Both the position numbers and the translations under genes were made by a program. Shown one piece after another: positions 37,101 through 45,630 of a stretch of DNA of 64,000 nucleotides. The DNA is from Plutella xylostella (Eukaryota; Arthropoda; Insecta; Lepidoptera; Plutellidae). Numbering within the stretch: position 1 is the first letter of the stretch; every line of letters starts with the position of its first letter. The notes under the pieces are model-generated. The model worked only from the letters and a program-made list of their open reading frames with translations. It was not told the DNA's origin and ran no database searches. Location of the stretch: positions 754,001 to 818,000 of the forward strand of contig NC_063992.1 of the NCBI RefSeq assembly GCF_932276165.1. The letters run 5' to 3'.

Positions 37101-40100
37101 GATTTTAAGACTTGGTTCTTTGTAATCACGCTATTTAAACAGACAAGAATGGTTTTATTAGCCGATTTGGAAGGAAGACGGCGTATATCTGTAATCGCCG
37201 TGGACGCGGTTTCACAAGATATTGCTTTGAAAATGTGGGTTGCAGTCAGGAGAAGGTCGTCTGTGGTTTCTCTCTGCTTTATGGGAACATTGCGTACTTC
37301 TAGGTAGTGTAGACAAGATTTGCGAGAAAATTCCTCCATGCTTTCTTCCATTTGTAAGATTCGTTGTTCATAAGAAGCCGATTTCTCTTCAAGTTCATCA
37401 ACTTTCTTTGTTAGGGTATCATATTGTGACGAAAGGAACTCCATTGATTTTTCTATTTCAGCATTTGTTTTTTGGATTTCGTTCATTTGTAGTTGCATGT
37501 TGGTGATTGAGTTCTGGATCAGGCTAAGTTGACCAATCTGTTCATTTTTCCAGGATGTAAGGAAATCCATAAACGATTTTTCGAACATGTTGAGACGGTT
37601 ATCAATGTCATCACTCTCAGTGACGAGCCGTCGTTTCGCCGGTCGCACAGCAGTAGAATTGTCGTTACAGGTTAATGGTTCAAGGCCAAGGTCTTTATTC
37701 AGCGTGAGGTTGGAGTCAGATGCAAATATTGTTTCGCGGCGACAAGTGATTCGAGATGCCGGTGGAGTTCGGTCCATTTTGGGATACTATGATGTGCGGT
37801 ATTGCTCAGTGAATCGTTGAAGGCGCTTCTATCAGTAAAATTTGTGCGGTAGGTGTTCGAAACGAGTCTCGGTTTTAGATTTTACTTTAAGTTAAATCGC
37901 ACAATAATGATTCAATTCGTACTCACTGCGTATTGGCAAATGTGGTATTTAACACATTGAAGCAGTTTTTGTTCGCGTAACTTTAGTGCAAACAATATTA
38001 ATCCACAAAAAACTACAGAGCAAACGTAAACACGACTGTTATCACCGAGTGCCGCGGGGGGGGGGATATATTTGTACTGTCACATATAATTTGTGTAAAC
38101 CTTAAATTATTACTTACATTATAGTGGTTTTTTGAAGTCGGTTTTTTATTTTTTTAAATTATTATTTTATTTTATAGTTTTTAGTTTATTTGCAATAATT
38201 TTTAATCAAAAGTAAGATGCAAATGATACCAAAAAGTCCTACTAATCAATACGAATCATTCAAGCCCAAACACGAGGTAGTTGCTATATACCGTTGAGGA
38301 GTTCCCTTGACTGCCTTCCGTTTCCATCATCAGATCAGCTCAAGGTCACCATCATATTTTATTGTTATAAGAACTATATTTACGTTCTTAATTTCATTAG
38401 AATCGGTTAATATGTGTCCAAATGGAAATTCATACCCTGTTTTTACCCCTTTACCCACCCTTAGGGGTGAGATAAAATTCTGAAAAAAAAATGGGACCAC
38501 CTGGAAGCTCAACCCAATACAACAAAAAAAGAATTTGCAAAATCGGTTCATAAACGGCGGAGTTATCGGTGAACATACATAAAAAAAAATATAAAAAAAA
38601 ATATCCCGACGAATTGAGAACCTCCTCCTTTTTTTGAAGTCGGTTAAAAAGACAGTCATGTCCAACAAAGTTTCTATTTTGATGTATGAGGTATTGTTAG
38701 AAGCGTATTGATGGCGCGATGGTTATAGGCTATGTGACGTTCCATTAAAATGTACATAGCGCCCTCTAGAGGACATAACGTGATGATCGAAAAAATAATA
38801 ATTCAACTTTGCCGTGTAAGGTATCAAATGAAAGGGCTTGATTTTCACATTACAAAAATATGCATATTAAAGGTATTTAAATAACAACACCAAAATTATT
38901 AAAATAAAAAATGATCATGAACTACTGACGTAAAATTTCATAAAATAAAAACAACTAAAAAGTTACAAATAAAAAAATACAATTATAAACAAACGAAAAA
39001 CCCGACTGTACGCTAAAAACATGAAAACAAGTCCCAATGTTAATGGAAAGTATCGCAGGCGGGGAACAACTTGACCGCCACTCAACTCAAGGCCGTTTTC
39101 TAAGTAACATTCAGCTAAATGGTGAACCCTCTGCTGGTCCCCGCCTACGATACTTTCCATTAACATTGGGACTTGTCAAGAAAAATCAAGGGTTTCCATA
39201 CTAAAGTGAACAGGACTGAAAACCATCACACTTTTTACCTTTAAATTGCGCTAATTTTGTTAGTTTTTCTGTTGAATTTTGTCCACCTTTTCTGATTGTT
39301 TTGGCCATATCTTGGTGAGACCTAAATCGATTTGATATTGAAATATCTCATTTGAAAGCTTATAAGTTGACAATGTTTTTAAGCTGAAGTGCACAAAAAA
39401 TTGTTGTATGAAATCCTTTTTTAATTTAATTTATTTCTTTTTAGGTTTTGAATATTTTTAAAAAATGTTTATCTATTTTGAGGTATTGTGTCTAATTTAA
39501 GTCAAATAATGCACATTTGATTATTTTAATAAGTTTATTAAGATGTTACTAATTCAAAACAAACAAAAAAAGTATTGAAATATGGCTAGTTTTTTTATTT
39601 TCGGTTTTAAACATGAAATTTTGGCAAAAATTCAAAAAATCTTTAAATATTAAATATCTTAGAAATGGTTAAGTTTCGGATAATGCATTATAGGGTATAA
39701 TCGACTGGAAATGCCTTCCTCTATCACTTCCTGAAAGGATCAGGTCTACTTACCAATAACCCTGTATACCTTGCTTTTTCAATACCTTTAAGTACATTTT
39801 TTGGTAGCAGCCGTCAAAAGAAAAAAAGCAACCGTTATAGGATCTCTTTGTTGTCCGTCTGTCTGACTGACTGTCTGTCACCGCCCTTTTTCTCAGAAAC
39901 GGGTAAAGATATCAAGCTGATATTTCGCCTAGATGGGGAGTACCCCAAAAAAAATATTATGGTACTCCCTGTCCCACACAAGTAAATTGGGGCTTATATT
40001 TTTTCCAGTTATTTTGATGTGTATCCTTTTTTTTCTTTGTTGTTTTGTATAAGTATGTGTTTCTTTTCTTTAAATCTGTATTTTTTTTGTTGTTGCTGTC

Positions 40101-43100
40101 TATGTGTCGAATAAATGTATCTTTATCTTCAAATCACGCCATCTATCGTTTGTTTGTTTTGTGGCTACTGTCTATAGAAGAAATTCCGTCATTGACAATT
40201 TTACGTTACGAATTTATTTTTATTTATTTTATTTTTATTTTTACATTTTCGTGGAGAACCAACAGCATTTTGTTAATAAATAATTATTACTTATGAACAC
40301 ATAACAACTTGATGCCATCAACAGAATGAACTTAGTAAACCCAGTAAACCTAACACATCCAGAGGAAAAATAAAATCTCTTTCTCTCTCTCTGAAAAACA
40401 TACTTAATAGCCTAAGCTCGATGCTTTTAGCTATTAACATCTTTGAAATAAAATTGAGCCACCACCGTGTTACTGCCCTCATCAGATCCTCACGAGACCA
40501 TACCTCAACCAGCACCAAGAGACTGTATTTTTGATCCCTAACCTAATGTTCGTGCGTATTGTCATCACTTAGATCCATTCGCTATATTCCTGCTCCTCAT
40601 CAGACCTTTACGAGACTGTAATGTCACGAGAATATTGCACACTATCTAATTTAATTTAATGTATTGAATATACTGGAAGAATTATGCTTCCTCAATTTCA
40701 AATCAAATTATGTTGGTGTCAAAAAAGTTGAAAAAGTACAATGACAACCAATGTGCAGTGATTTTGTATCTGTACACGATAAGATCGCGAGCTGTCAGTG
40801 CTGCCTAAACCGACGTGACCCTTCTTTGGAGGCCAGCGGCCAACTGAGTCAAACGTCACTTGTGTTTATGATTTTATAACACAGAAAGCCGCCATAGATA
40901 TTTGTATGAAGATTTGAGGGAAAAAAATTGCTCAAGTTTGGGATTAATTTACACAAAATAAGTGTGTGTTTATTAAAAAACAAGGTATTTAGCGCCTAGT
41001 CCAAGCCTTTAACTTTATAATATGATAAAAATCATATGAAAATTCTTAATAATTACGACAAAGTTGTTACAATACGGGAGTGTGATTTTCTGGTTTTTCG
41101 TCATATTCTGAATTTTATTTACAGTTATCCATAATCATTTACTTGAATTCGAATCATTCAGCACCTAGCTAGACTCTTCGGCTACCTGTGTGATTTTTTT
41201 CAAGGTTGTAGAGCATCGTTTACTACATAATTCTATGACAATGCCAACCCTCGATTCCCCCTTGCAGACCCTTAAGACGACATTAAATCTATGTCTGTCT
41301 CTTTCTGTCCGTATACAGTCAAAGCAAGGCAGCTATGCAAGTATGCATTTAAGGTCAACATTAGCTTAAAGTCCCTTTCTGCAATTCAGTGTAAGTACTT
41401 AATTGTTTTCAGAGTGTGGTAGGACTGATTTCAACGAGGCAGTCCCGCTGGCGAGTGTGACGTCACGCCCCCCGCACAACCTGGCTCCGTGGCGGGCCGG
41501 CGTCTACCTTCTCAGAGACGAAGGCTACATGTTGATCTGTGAAGCCTCCATACTCAAGGAAAAACTGATTATTACAGGTACACCAACATGTTTTTTATCC
41601 AGGTTTAATTAATAAACATCGATATACAAAACGTGCCTTGGTTAATTAGGGACCAAGAAAATAATTTATGTATTGATGCTTTTTAGCGGTAATTTGTTAT
41701 TGATTAGTTCGGTATTTAAAATATGTATAAGAGATGGCTAACGACTTGCAATGTAATTATTTGGTTTAAGAAGAAGAAACTACATAGACATACTTAATAT
41801 GTTTTCACCATTCATTTATATTTACTATAAGCCTGAGTAGGAAAATTATGATTGAGTATCGAATTTTTTTAGCATCTAATTTATTTGCAGCCGCTCACTG
41901 TTTTTGGGACCAATCATCAAAGTCGTCTCGTAGTGAGAAGTTGTTTGCTGTAGCTGTGAATAAGCAACACAGGGCTTGGGACGATATTAGAGACGCACCC
42001 TACGAACAAAAAAGAAACGTGAGTAACTTACGTTATGCATCTGATAACATGGTTTGATATATTTTTCAATTCAGCTGAAGCCATTGCTTTGACTTCTAAG
42101 AAATAAATTCTGCCTAGTCACGAAAATACGAATTTTTATGCAATTACACATATACTTTCAGAGCATGAGTAATAAATAAAACACTTGCTGGTCCCCTGGC
42201 TTTGCCATATACAATGTGTTGTTTTCTTGTTTTTCGAACCCGACAAACTTTAAGGGTGTATTCTACGAGTGATTTCATCGAGAAATCACCCACATACTTA
42301 TGTGAGGTCAAATCTCAACATTCTAGAAATGGTGGCCATTTTAAACTTTTAGATCCTTAGTTTTCATAAAAAATCATATCTCGAGATTTAAACGGCTTAC
42401 GGACATCAAATAAAATGCTTTTATCCGCAAAAAGTCATCTCTATCGAATAAAAATATGCAAAACTGCTAAAAAGTTACATAAAATAAGTTACAAGCACCT
42501 AATCTAGTTTTTTTGACACAAAAAACAGCAAAAAATTATATTTACCTGAATAACTTTGAAAAACGCCCCCTTTGATGTATTTTTTATGTATTTATTTAAA
42601 AGTATTTGAAATTAGCTAAACAATGATACCAAAACCGTATCTGTACGTCAAAGTATTTATTTGTAAACATAGGTTAGTAATACAATACAATACAATAGTT
42701 AGTTTCTCTATGTTTTGTCATATTTATGGCGTACACATTTATTTACAAGGAATTTATAAATTGTCAAAATTTATAAAAAAATATACAAAAAATCACAATA
42801 ATTTGAAAAAAATAATAATAAAAGATACAAGTCGTCGTCGAGGCAGTCAAGAATTATTGAAGTTCAAAACACACCTGAGCTGCGGCGCTCCGTTAGGTGT
42901 GTTTTGAACTTTCAATAATTTTCCACTGCCTCGACGCAGTGATACGGTTTTGGTATCATTGTTTAGCTTATTTCAAATACTTTGAAATAGATACATAAAA
43001 ATACCATCAAAGGGGGCGTTTTTCAAAGTTATTCAGGTACCTAAATGTATTTTTTTTTTGCCAAAATTGTTAGATTAGGTTCTTTTAACTTATTTGATGT

Positions 43101-45013
43101 AACTTTTTAGCAGTTGTGGATATTTTTATTGGATAGAGATGACTTTTTGCGGATAAAAGCATTTTATTTCATGTCCATAGGGCGTTTAAATCTCCACATA
43201 TGATTTTCTATGAAGAAGAAGAAAAAATTTAGTATCTAAACTTTAAAATGACCGCCATTTCTAGAATATTGAGATTTGAACTTACATATGGGGGTTTTTT
43301 CTCGATGTAATCACTCGTAGAATACACCCTTAAAGTTTGTCGTGTTTGAAAACAACATGTTGTATATCTTTTGATTATTCTGTGAGACATAGAGAAATAA
43401 ATATTAAAAAATAATTATTTTTCAGGTATCCCGAATAGTATATCCTGCAAATTTTACAGGTTCAGCAACTAAGTACGCTGAAGATTTGGCACTGGTGCAT
43501 TTGTCTGCTCCTATAAAGTTTCACACATCAGTGTTGCCTATTTGCGTCGATTTAAACGATGTGTTTGAAAGGTTCACGTTTAGTAATGAAGCGACTAGTG
43601 TTGGTCAGGTAATTTGAGAACTGTTTAATGTCATCATCATCATCATCGTCCACTGCTCTACTCAGCTTTCCTCATCCAGCCACTACCGGCCACCCGTCTC
43701 ATGTCGGTTGGTCCAGCGGTCCGGTGGCCCATGCTAATATTGCCTTTTTCGTGGATTCTCTTAAATTTATTTTAATCATGATGCACACTAAGAGATCGCT
43801 CTCAGCAATAAGACCGCTTATTGCACATTCTTTCTAGTCTATACGTATGTTTTTGTATATCTGATTTATATGGTGTTCATATATATTAAGTTAAATCACG
43901 TGTTTAACATTATATTCAAGATGATTGGTTGGGGTTTCGAGAGTAGAGACGCGCCGGCCGAGGAGGTCCATATGTCTGACTATGAATACCTAACGCCCGC
44001 CGCGTGTCGGGCGAGGCGTCCAGAAATTACACATATAATGGCCCCCACGAAGTTTTGCGCTGCAGTGAAAGATGGTGAGGTTTTTATGGTTAATCTGTAC
44101 CTTAGATTCTACCACTCCACTTGGCTATTCGCATTTTCCAAAGCTTTGATTGGCTATATTTGCCAAATAGACGACTTTTAGGCAAATAAATTCGGCAGTA
44201 AGTTTAGCGAATATACTTATCACAGATGGCAATTACGCAAAGATGAATAGCCAAGTGGAGTAGCAGGATTAGAGGAACACAGGCATAAGTCTAGTTTATG
44301 GAAGTTTTTTTTTTTACATTTGTGTGGTAGAGCTCAAATAGTATTAAAGTAAAAACTGTGAATCTTAAAAACTTTACTTATTACAGAAACATTTAAGCGA
44401 GTACCCACTCATTTCGAATAACTCATGTCTCCAAAGACACGTGTCTTTTTCTAATTAAGTACCTACTTAATTACGATTTTCGCACACTTTACTACATATA
44501 TGGATATATATTATTTTTGGTTGGAATTGCGTGACAATTCTCGTTCGTCCGTTCGTCGATTTAGAGACTCAACCCACAGTTGCCTCCTCAAGTCATGGGC
44601 CGTCAATGATCACCTGTCTGTTGAAAGGCCAGCTGAAAAGCTCACTGTCCACAGCATATGCTGAGCTGGTGCCGTTTTGACACTCTAGACCTCTGGACAG
44701 CAACCTTTGTTTGTTCTGTATATGTATTAAGTATTATCTTTATTTTGTTGTTGTTTCTTTTTCTGTCTTATTGTTCTGTTTCAGTGTGTCAAATAAACGT
44801 GTCTTTCTTTCTTTGTCTGGTGTTCCAGGGCTGGTGTGCAAGGGCGACAGCGGCGCGGGGCTGGTGTTCCCCGCCGTGGAGAAGGGCGTGACCCGGCACT
44901 ACCTGCGCGGCGTGGCCTCCAGCATGCTCTTTAACGGAGACGTTTGCAGCAAGGCCATCGTGCTGTTCACGCAAGTCACTAAGATGAAACAGTTCTTTTA
45001 TCTGAATTCTTAG
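27369..45013 (+). CDS. Secreted modular serine protease with two protease domains (16 exons)
   Basis: Exons are 27369-27420, 27517-27568, 28009-28137, 28642-28841, 29167-29379, 29752-29913, 30218-30339, 30547-30723, 31109-31268, 31560-31790, 31940-32170, 41413-41577, 41891-42018, 43426-43608, 43921-44074 and 44829-45013. They total 2544 nt (847 aa) in one frame with GT/AG junctions. Order: signal peptide, linker, sushi domain (about 80-143), Wonton-like Cys-rich domain (145-214), S1 protease 1 (216-500), Wonton-like 2 (500-576), S1 protease 2 (577-847). Sushi-Wonton-protease is the C-terminal layout of insect ModSP/HP14, which start Toll and prophenoloxidase cascades, but there are no LDLa repeats and the last module is doubled. 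Both protease domains keep His, Asp and Ser. An immune role is inference. Confidence 0.85.
28525..28627. repeat. MITE-like half copy next to exon 4 acceptor
   Basis: The segment tggcgaatatactgacc, then tggcag...aattacgcaaa and agccaatgagtgg matches, diverged, the right half of the inverted-repeat element at 44105-44265. It ends about 15 bp before the exon 4 splice acceptor. Confidence 0.5.
28642..29379 (+). CDS. Modular protease exons 4-5: sushi and Wonton-like domains
   Basis: Exon 4 (28642-28841) encodes a sushi (CCP) repeat: PKCELPGFPEHGYYS, then LNYSCHAGYQLEG, VFCHDGAW and PPRC, with the four cysteines and aromatic residues of the fold. Exon 5 (29167-29379) encodes a Cys-rich block from RCTLDLD to WTEMTPC that aligns with exon 11 through EGTVVEAQC, matching NGTVVEVRC there. 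This block fits the Wonton domain of HP14-type proteases. A MITE-like repeat ends about 15 bp upstream of the exon 4 acceptor. Confidence 0.8.
29583..29743 (+). mobile_element. RTE-type LINE 3' fragment
   Basis: The piece cctgcccgctggaccgacga, then cggtactggctggatgagg and gagtgttgtggcgctc, then cagcagtggatgatta, then a TGATGATGATGATGG tail is the classic 3' end of lepidopteran RTE-like ORF2 (PARWTDDL...GWMRKAE type). The tail stops about 8 bp before the exon 6 acceptor. A more decayed piece lies at about 29990-30090. Confidence 0.7.
29752..31790 (+). CDS. Modular protease exons 6-10: S1 protease domain 1
   Basis: The catalytic domain begins with CGRVTTAGTGLVAGG; activation would cut after Leu (TGL/VAGG), as in autoactivating modular proteases rather than after Arg. 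His is in AAHCFWDD (exon 7), Asp in YDYDLALV (exon 8) and Ser in CKGDSGGG (exon 10). Counting back six residues gives Thr at chymotrypsin position 189, so trypsin-like specificity is unlikely. Exons 6-10 start in phases 1, 1, 0, 0, 1. Exons 6 and 9 each follow an RTE-type LINE tail closely. Confidence 0.85.
31940..32170 (+). CDS. Modular protease exon 11: second Wonton-like domain
   Basis: A 231-nt exon runs from GSCKLRSDDPYIDYLC to WDFEPKCILG and repeats the pattern of exon 5: C-x-L, DYLC, RPC, NGTVVEVRC, FVTC and KC. It is therefore a duplicate of the first Cys-rich domain. It sits directly before the 9.2 kb intron that separates it from protease domain 2. Confidence 0.8.
32936..33128. repeat. 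Hairpin element, left part (split by a LINE)
   Basis: This contains one outer arm (32936-33027, with ccgacttcaaaaaacc) and an inner near-perfect inverted pair, 33030-33062 against 33090-33122 (one mismatch). The matching outer arm lies on the far side of the LINE at 38067-38158. Before the insertion it would have been a hairpin of about 280 bp. Confidence 0.85.
33602..36415 (-). CDS. LINE ORF2: apurinic-like endonuclease + reverse transcriptase
   Basis: This is a 937-aa open frame. The endonuclease spans residues about 1-210: QNIRSISANLD, LIFSECWL, GDINIDI, CLDHVIA and ITDHFSS. The reverse transcriptase spans about 430-730: YRPISILPAVSKILE, YGFRCGKSTT, FLDLAKAFDTV, GVPQGSILGP and the active-site FADDTAITF. 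A thumb/C-terminal region follows. The frame stays open upstream of the first ATG (TQNLKI precedes MHQN) to a stop near 36540, so translation may begin by another route, such as reinitiation after ORF1. No frameshift or stop is seen. Confidence 0.9.
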   Translation of the reverse strand: MHQNIRSISANLDSFLVLYSTIEQECDILIFSECWLQRNPVIPSIDGFTYYVSPNPINQNDGVIVYVSDKLSNVKVEPSNLTEASGLTVKIGNEVAVLAIYRPWQFRTTSVFLNDLNTYLFSLATFQNIILIGDINIDIIPENRDPSADEYLNITASHSLLPAYTYATHNLTCLDHVIAKTQLQLTTLVLQSTITDHFSSLISLNMNKTQPTLKTRTKIDHDGLAKTLTETDFSDLLNYKDPNDATNSLINRIQTAIQLNSKIVKIPQRQRTIKPWITPGLLKCIRNRDNLHKKLKQSPNNEILRLTYKRYRNFCNMILRKVKVNYEKEELDKAKGNSKRLWDVIKKLTYRNPNNSTAKELLTISSLPMDSVNIVNNYFCNIGRTLAQNANSSATVHNQILSPSPSNFSDSLVFLPTDKEEISQMIDSLRPDCAIGIDGISTKLLKSCKGLILSALTHIFNLCLHNGVFPDSFKRALVHPIFKSGERNRVNNYRPISILPAVSKILERLINKRLTHYLESKNLLSNAQYGFRCGKSTTDAAHDLIDHIIVNMDKGKKCLTIFLDLAKAFDTVSTPILLNRLEEIGVRGTQLSFFRSYLSGRTQSVIIDGHISSASPIEYGVPQGSILGPTLFLIFINKMCNLHITNGKITTFADDTAITFTGDDWDQVHSYAQQGLGVILSWLITNKLTLNADKTTYMLFSPRSCSLPPMSRYSIVAHSQGCAVDVCDCPKIKTCDQMRYLGIIIDRNLSFLPHINALASRVRKLIYVFKKLRHISDPPILKTVYYALCQSILMYGITIWGGSYITHLLILERAQRSILKVATFKPYRFPTYALYQYCQVLTVRQLFILYSTLRQHSMTPYNDMTAQKRNHIIVPTKNFKLTLSRNFFCYLGASLYNRVHKLLNIYPLPKFVAKLTISKWLQQLNFADTESFLHPAV
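36821..37777 (-). CDS. LINE ORF1 protein (coiled coil + RRM-like region)
   Basis: This 318-aa protein starts MDRTPPASRITCRRETIF. A long coiled coil spans about residues 60-160 (NEIQKTNAEIEKSMEFLSSQ, then VDELEEKSASYEQRI). The following part has HYLEVRNVP, IYIAEHLTIKARRLYFEA and YCWTSYSKVFLRKDD, as in the nucleic-acid-binding half of Jockey/CR1 ORF1 proteins. Unlike the older LINE at 4-8 kb it has no PHD finger. Presumed role: RNA packaging and chaperoning. Confidence 0.8.
   Translation of the reverse strand: MDRTPPASRITCRRETIFASDSNLTLNKDLGLEPLTCNDNSTAVRPAKRRLVTESDDIDNRLNMFEKSFMDFLTSWKNEQIGQLSLIQNSITNMQLQMNEIQKTNAEIEKSMEFLSSQYDTLTKKVDELEEKSASYEQRILQMEESMEEFSRKSCLHYLEVRNVPIKQRETTDDLLLTATHIFKAISCETASTAITDIRRLPSKSANKTILVCLNSVITKNQVLKSAKDYNMKHQSNKLNTSIFSHNTDRHQPIYIAEHLTIKARRLYFEARELVKKGQFKYCWTSYSKVFLRKDDTSAPIIITNDSQILEIKKNIVQ
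38067..38158. repeat. Hairpin element, right arm
   Basis: The reverse complement matches 32936-33027 almost base for base (cagtacaaatata, taagtaataatttaagg, ccgacttcaaaaaacc). It was separated from its partner by the LINE insertion. Confidence 0.85.
38380..38648. repeat. Dispersed repeat ending in TTTTTTGAAGTCGGTT
   Basis: This AT-rich block contains acccaatacaacaaaaaaag, cggttcataaacggcggag and gaattgagaacctcctcc before ttttttgaagtcggtt. It shares its terminal motif with the hairpin arms at 32.95 and 38.14 kb, so the hairpin may be part of the same larger repeat. Confidence 0.5.
39027..39176. repeat. MITE-like element with about 40-bp near-perfect inverted repeats
   Basis: The left arm acaagtcccaatgttaatgg continues to aaagtatcgcaggcgggga. 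The right arm tccccgcctacgatacttt continues to ccattaacattgggacttgt. Total length is 150 bp. One or two mismatches suggest a young copy. Confidence 0.75.
39960..40136 (+). repeat. Retroelement-like 3' tail (T-rich, ends AATAAATGTATCTTT)
   Basis: The T/G-rich run ending tgtgtcgaataaatgtatct resembles the stretch at 44700-44818 (tgtgtcaaataaacgtgtct), which precedes exon 16 of the protease. They look like two copies of the same LINE 3' UTR. Confidence 0.45.
41413..45013 (+). CDS. Modular protease exons 12-16: S1 protease domain 2
   Basis: Exons 41413-41577, 41891-42018, 43426-43608, 43921-44074 and 44829-45013 start in phases 1, 1, 0, 0, 1, exactly as in domain 1. His is in AAHCFWDQ, Asp in YAEDLALV and Ser in CKGDSGAG. 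The expected activation site is degraded: the start reads CGRTDFNEAVPLASVTSR with no IVGG-like motif. Position 189 is Leu by counting. Stop is TAG at 45011-45013, with ATTAAA near 45068 as a likely poly(A) signal. The triad is intact but zymogen activation by the usual mechanism is doubtful. Confidence 0.85.
42207..43367. repeat. Large foldback element (1.16 kb) in intron 13 of the protease gene
   Basis: Two inverted arms of about 450-550 bp meet at 42877-42894. Matching landmarks include gacaaactttaagggtg (left) with its complement near 43326-43342, aaatgcttttatccgcaaaa with its complement near 43147-43166, and aaacgccccctttgatg with its complement near 43007-43023. At the apex agttcaaaacacacct (42861-42876) faces aggtgtgttttgaact (42895-42910) perfectly, and gtcgaggcagt faces actgcctcgac. 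No coding frame is present. The right end lies about 60 bp before exon 14. Confidence 0.85.
43630..43740 (-). mobile_element. RTE-type LINE 3' fragment
   Basis: A minus-strand copy of the same 3' end as 29583-29743: a TCATCATCATCATCATC tail, then gtccactgct, then cctcatccagccactaccgg and agcggtccggtggcc. It is 5' truncated. Confidence 0.6.
44105..44265. repeat. MITE-like element with CTACTCCACTTGGCTATTC ends
   Basis: The left end ctaccactccacttggctat is mirrored by atagccaagtggagtagc near 44247-44264, about 160 bp in all, in intron 15 of the protease. A related half copy sits at 28525-28627. Confidence 0.65.
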
Positions 45014-45471
45014 CGTGTACTACCTAGATATGCTATGTGAGTAGTTAAGAATCCATGCTATGTTTTTATTAAAGGGTCCATTATAAATACTTCAATGTGT
45101 TTTTGTTTACTTATTATTACCAACTTGGCTGTACCATTTTAAAACGTAGTAAGAACCATGAGACAAAATGTTCAGGAGAGCCAAAAATTCATTCTTCATC
45201 TTAATGCCCTGGTAAAACTATGATACATATCTGAACAAATGTAAGCTTAAAATAAGCGGCAGAACCTTGGCTTGACATACAATACTATTTCATTTAAATA
45301 TAACTAATATCGTTGCTGTAATGCACAAAAGAAAATAGTCACACACTAGGTTTTGAAATGGTACAGCCGATATCTAAGATACAATTATTATATTCAATCA
45401 TTTACATTATGCAAGTACATATACATTGTTTCAAACAAGAATTAATAAATAATTATTATAAACTAGCTGTT

Positions 45472-45630
45472 CCCGCGAGCTTCGCTTCCCCTTAAAAAGT
45501 TTTCCCGTGGGAATTCCGGGATAAAAAGTAGCCTATGTTCTTTCTCAGGGTCTATACCATATGTATACCAAATTTCATTCAAATCCGTTCAGTAGTTTTG
45601 ACGTGAAAGAGTAACAGACAGACATTATAA
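45472..45630 (+). repeat. Dispersed repeat with TTCCCGTGGGAATTCCGGG
   Basis: The sequence ttcccgcgagcttcgcttcc, then gtgggaattccgggataaaa, agtagcctatg and aatccgttcagtagtttt is a familiar short interspersed repeat in lepidopteran DNA (from memory of the family). A diverged partial copy occurs near 25735-25765. Confidence 0.55.

Larger units (their letters stand above)
33129..38066 (-). mobile_element. Apparently intact CR1/Jockey-type LINE in intron 11 of the protease gene
   Basis: A 4.9 kb non-LTR element lies antisense to the host gene. It has a G-run at its 5' border on the plus strand (38056-38065), a 5' leader, uninterrupted ORF1 and ORF2, and a TTA-repeat 3' tail (33129-33148). It is bordered by TATA on both sides (33125-33128 and 38067-38070) and interrupts a hairpin repeat, so both borders are well defined. 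Both frames are open with all core motifs, so it may be recent and possibly mobile. Confidence 0.9.
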
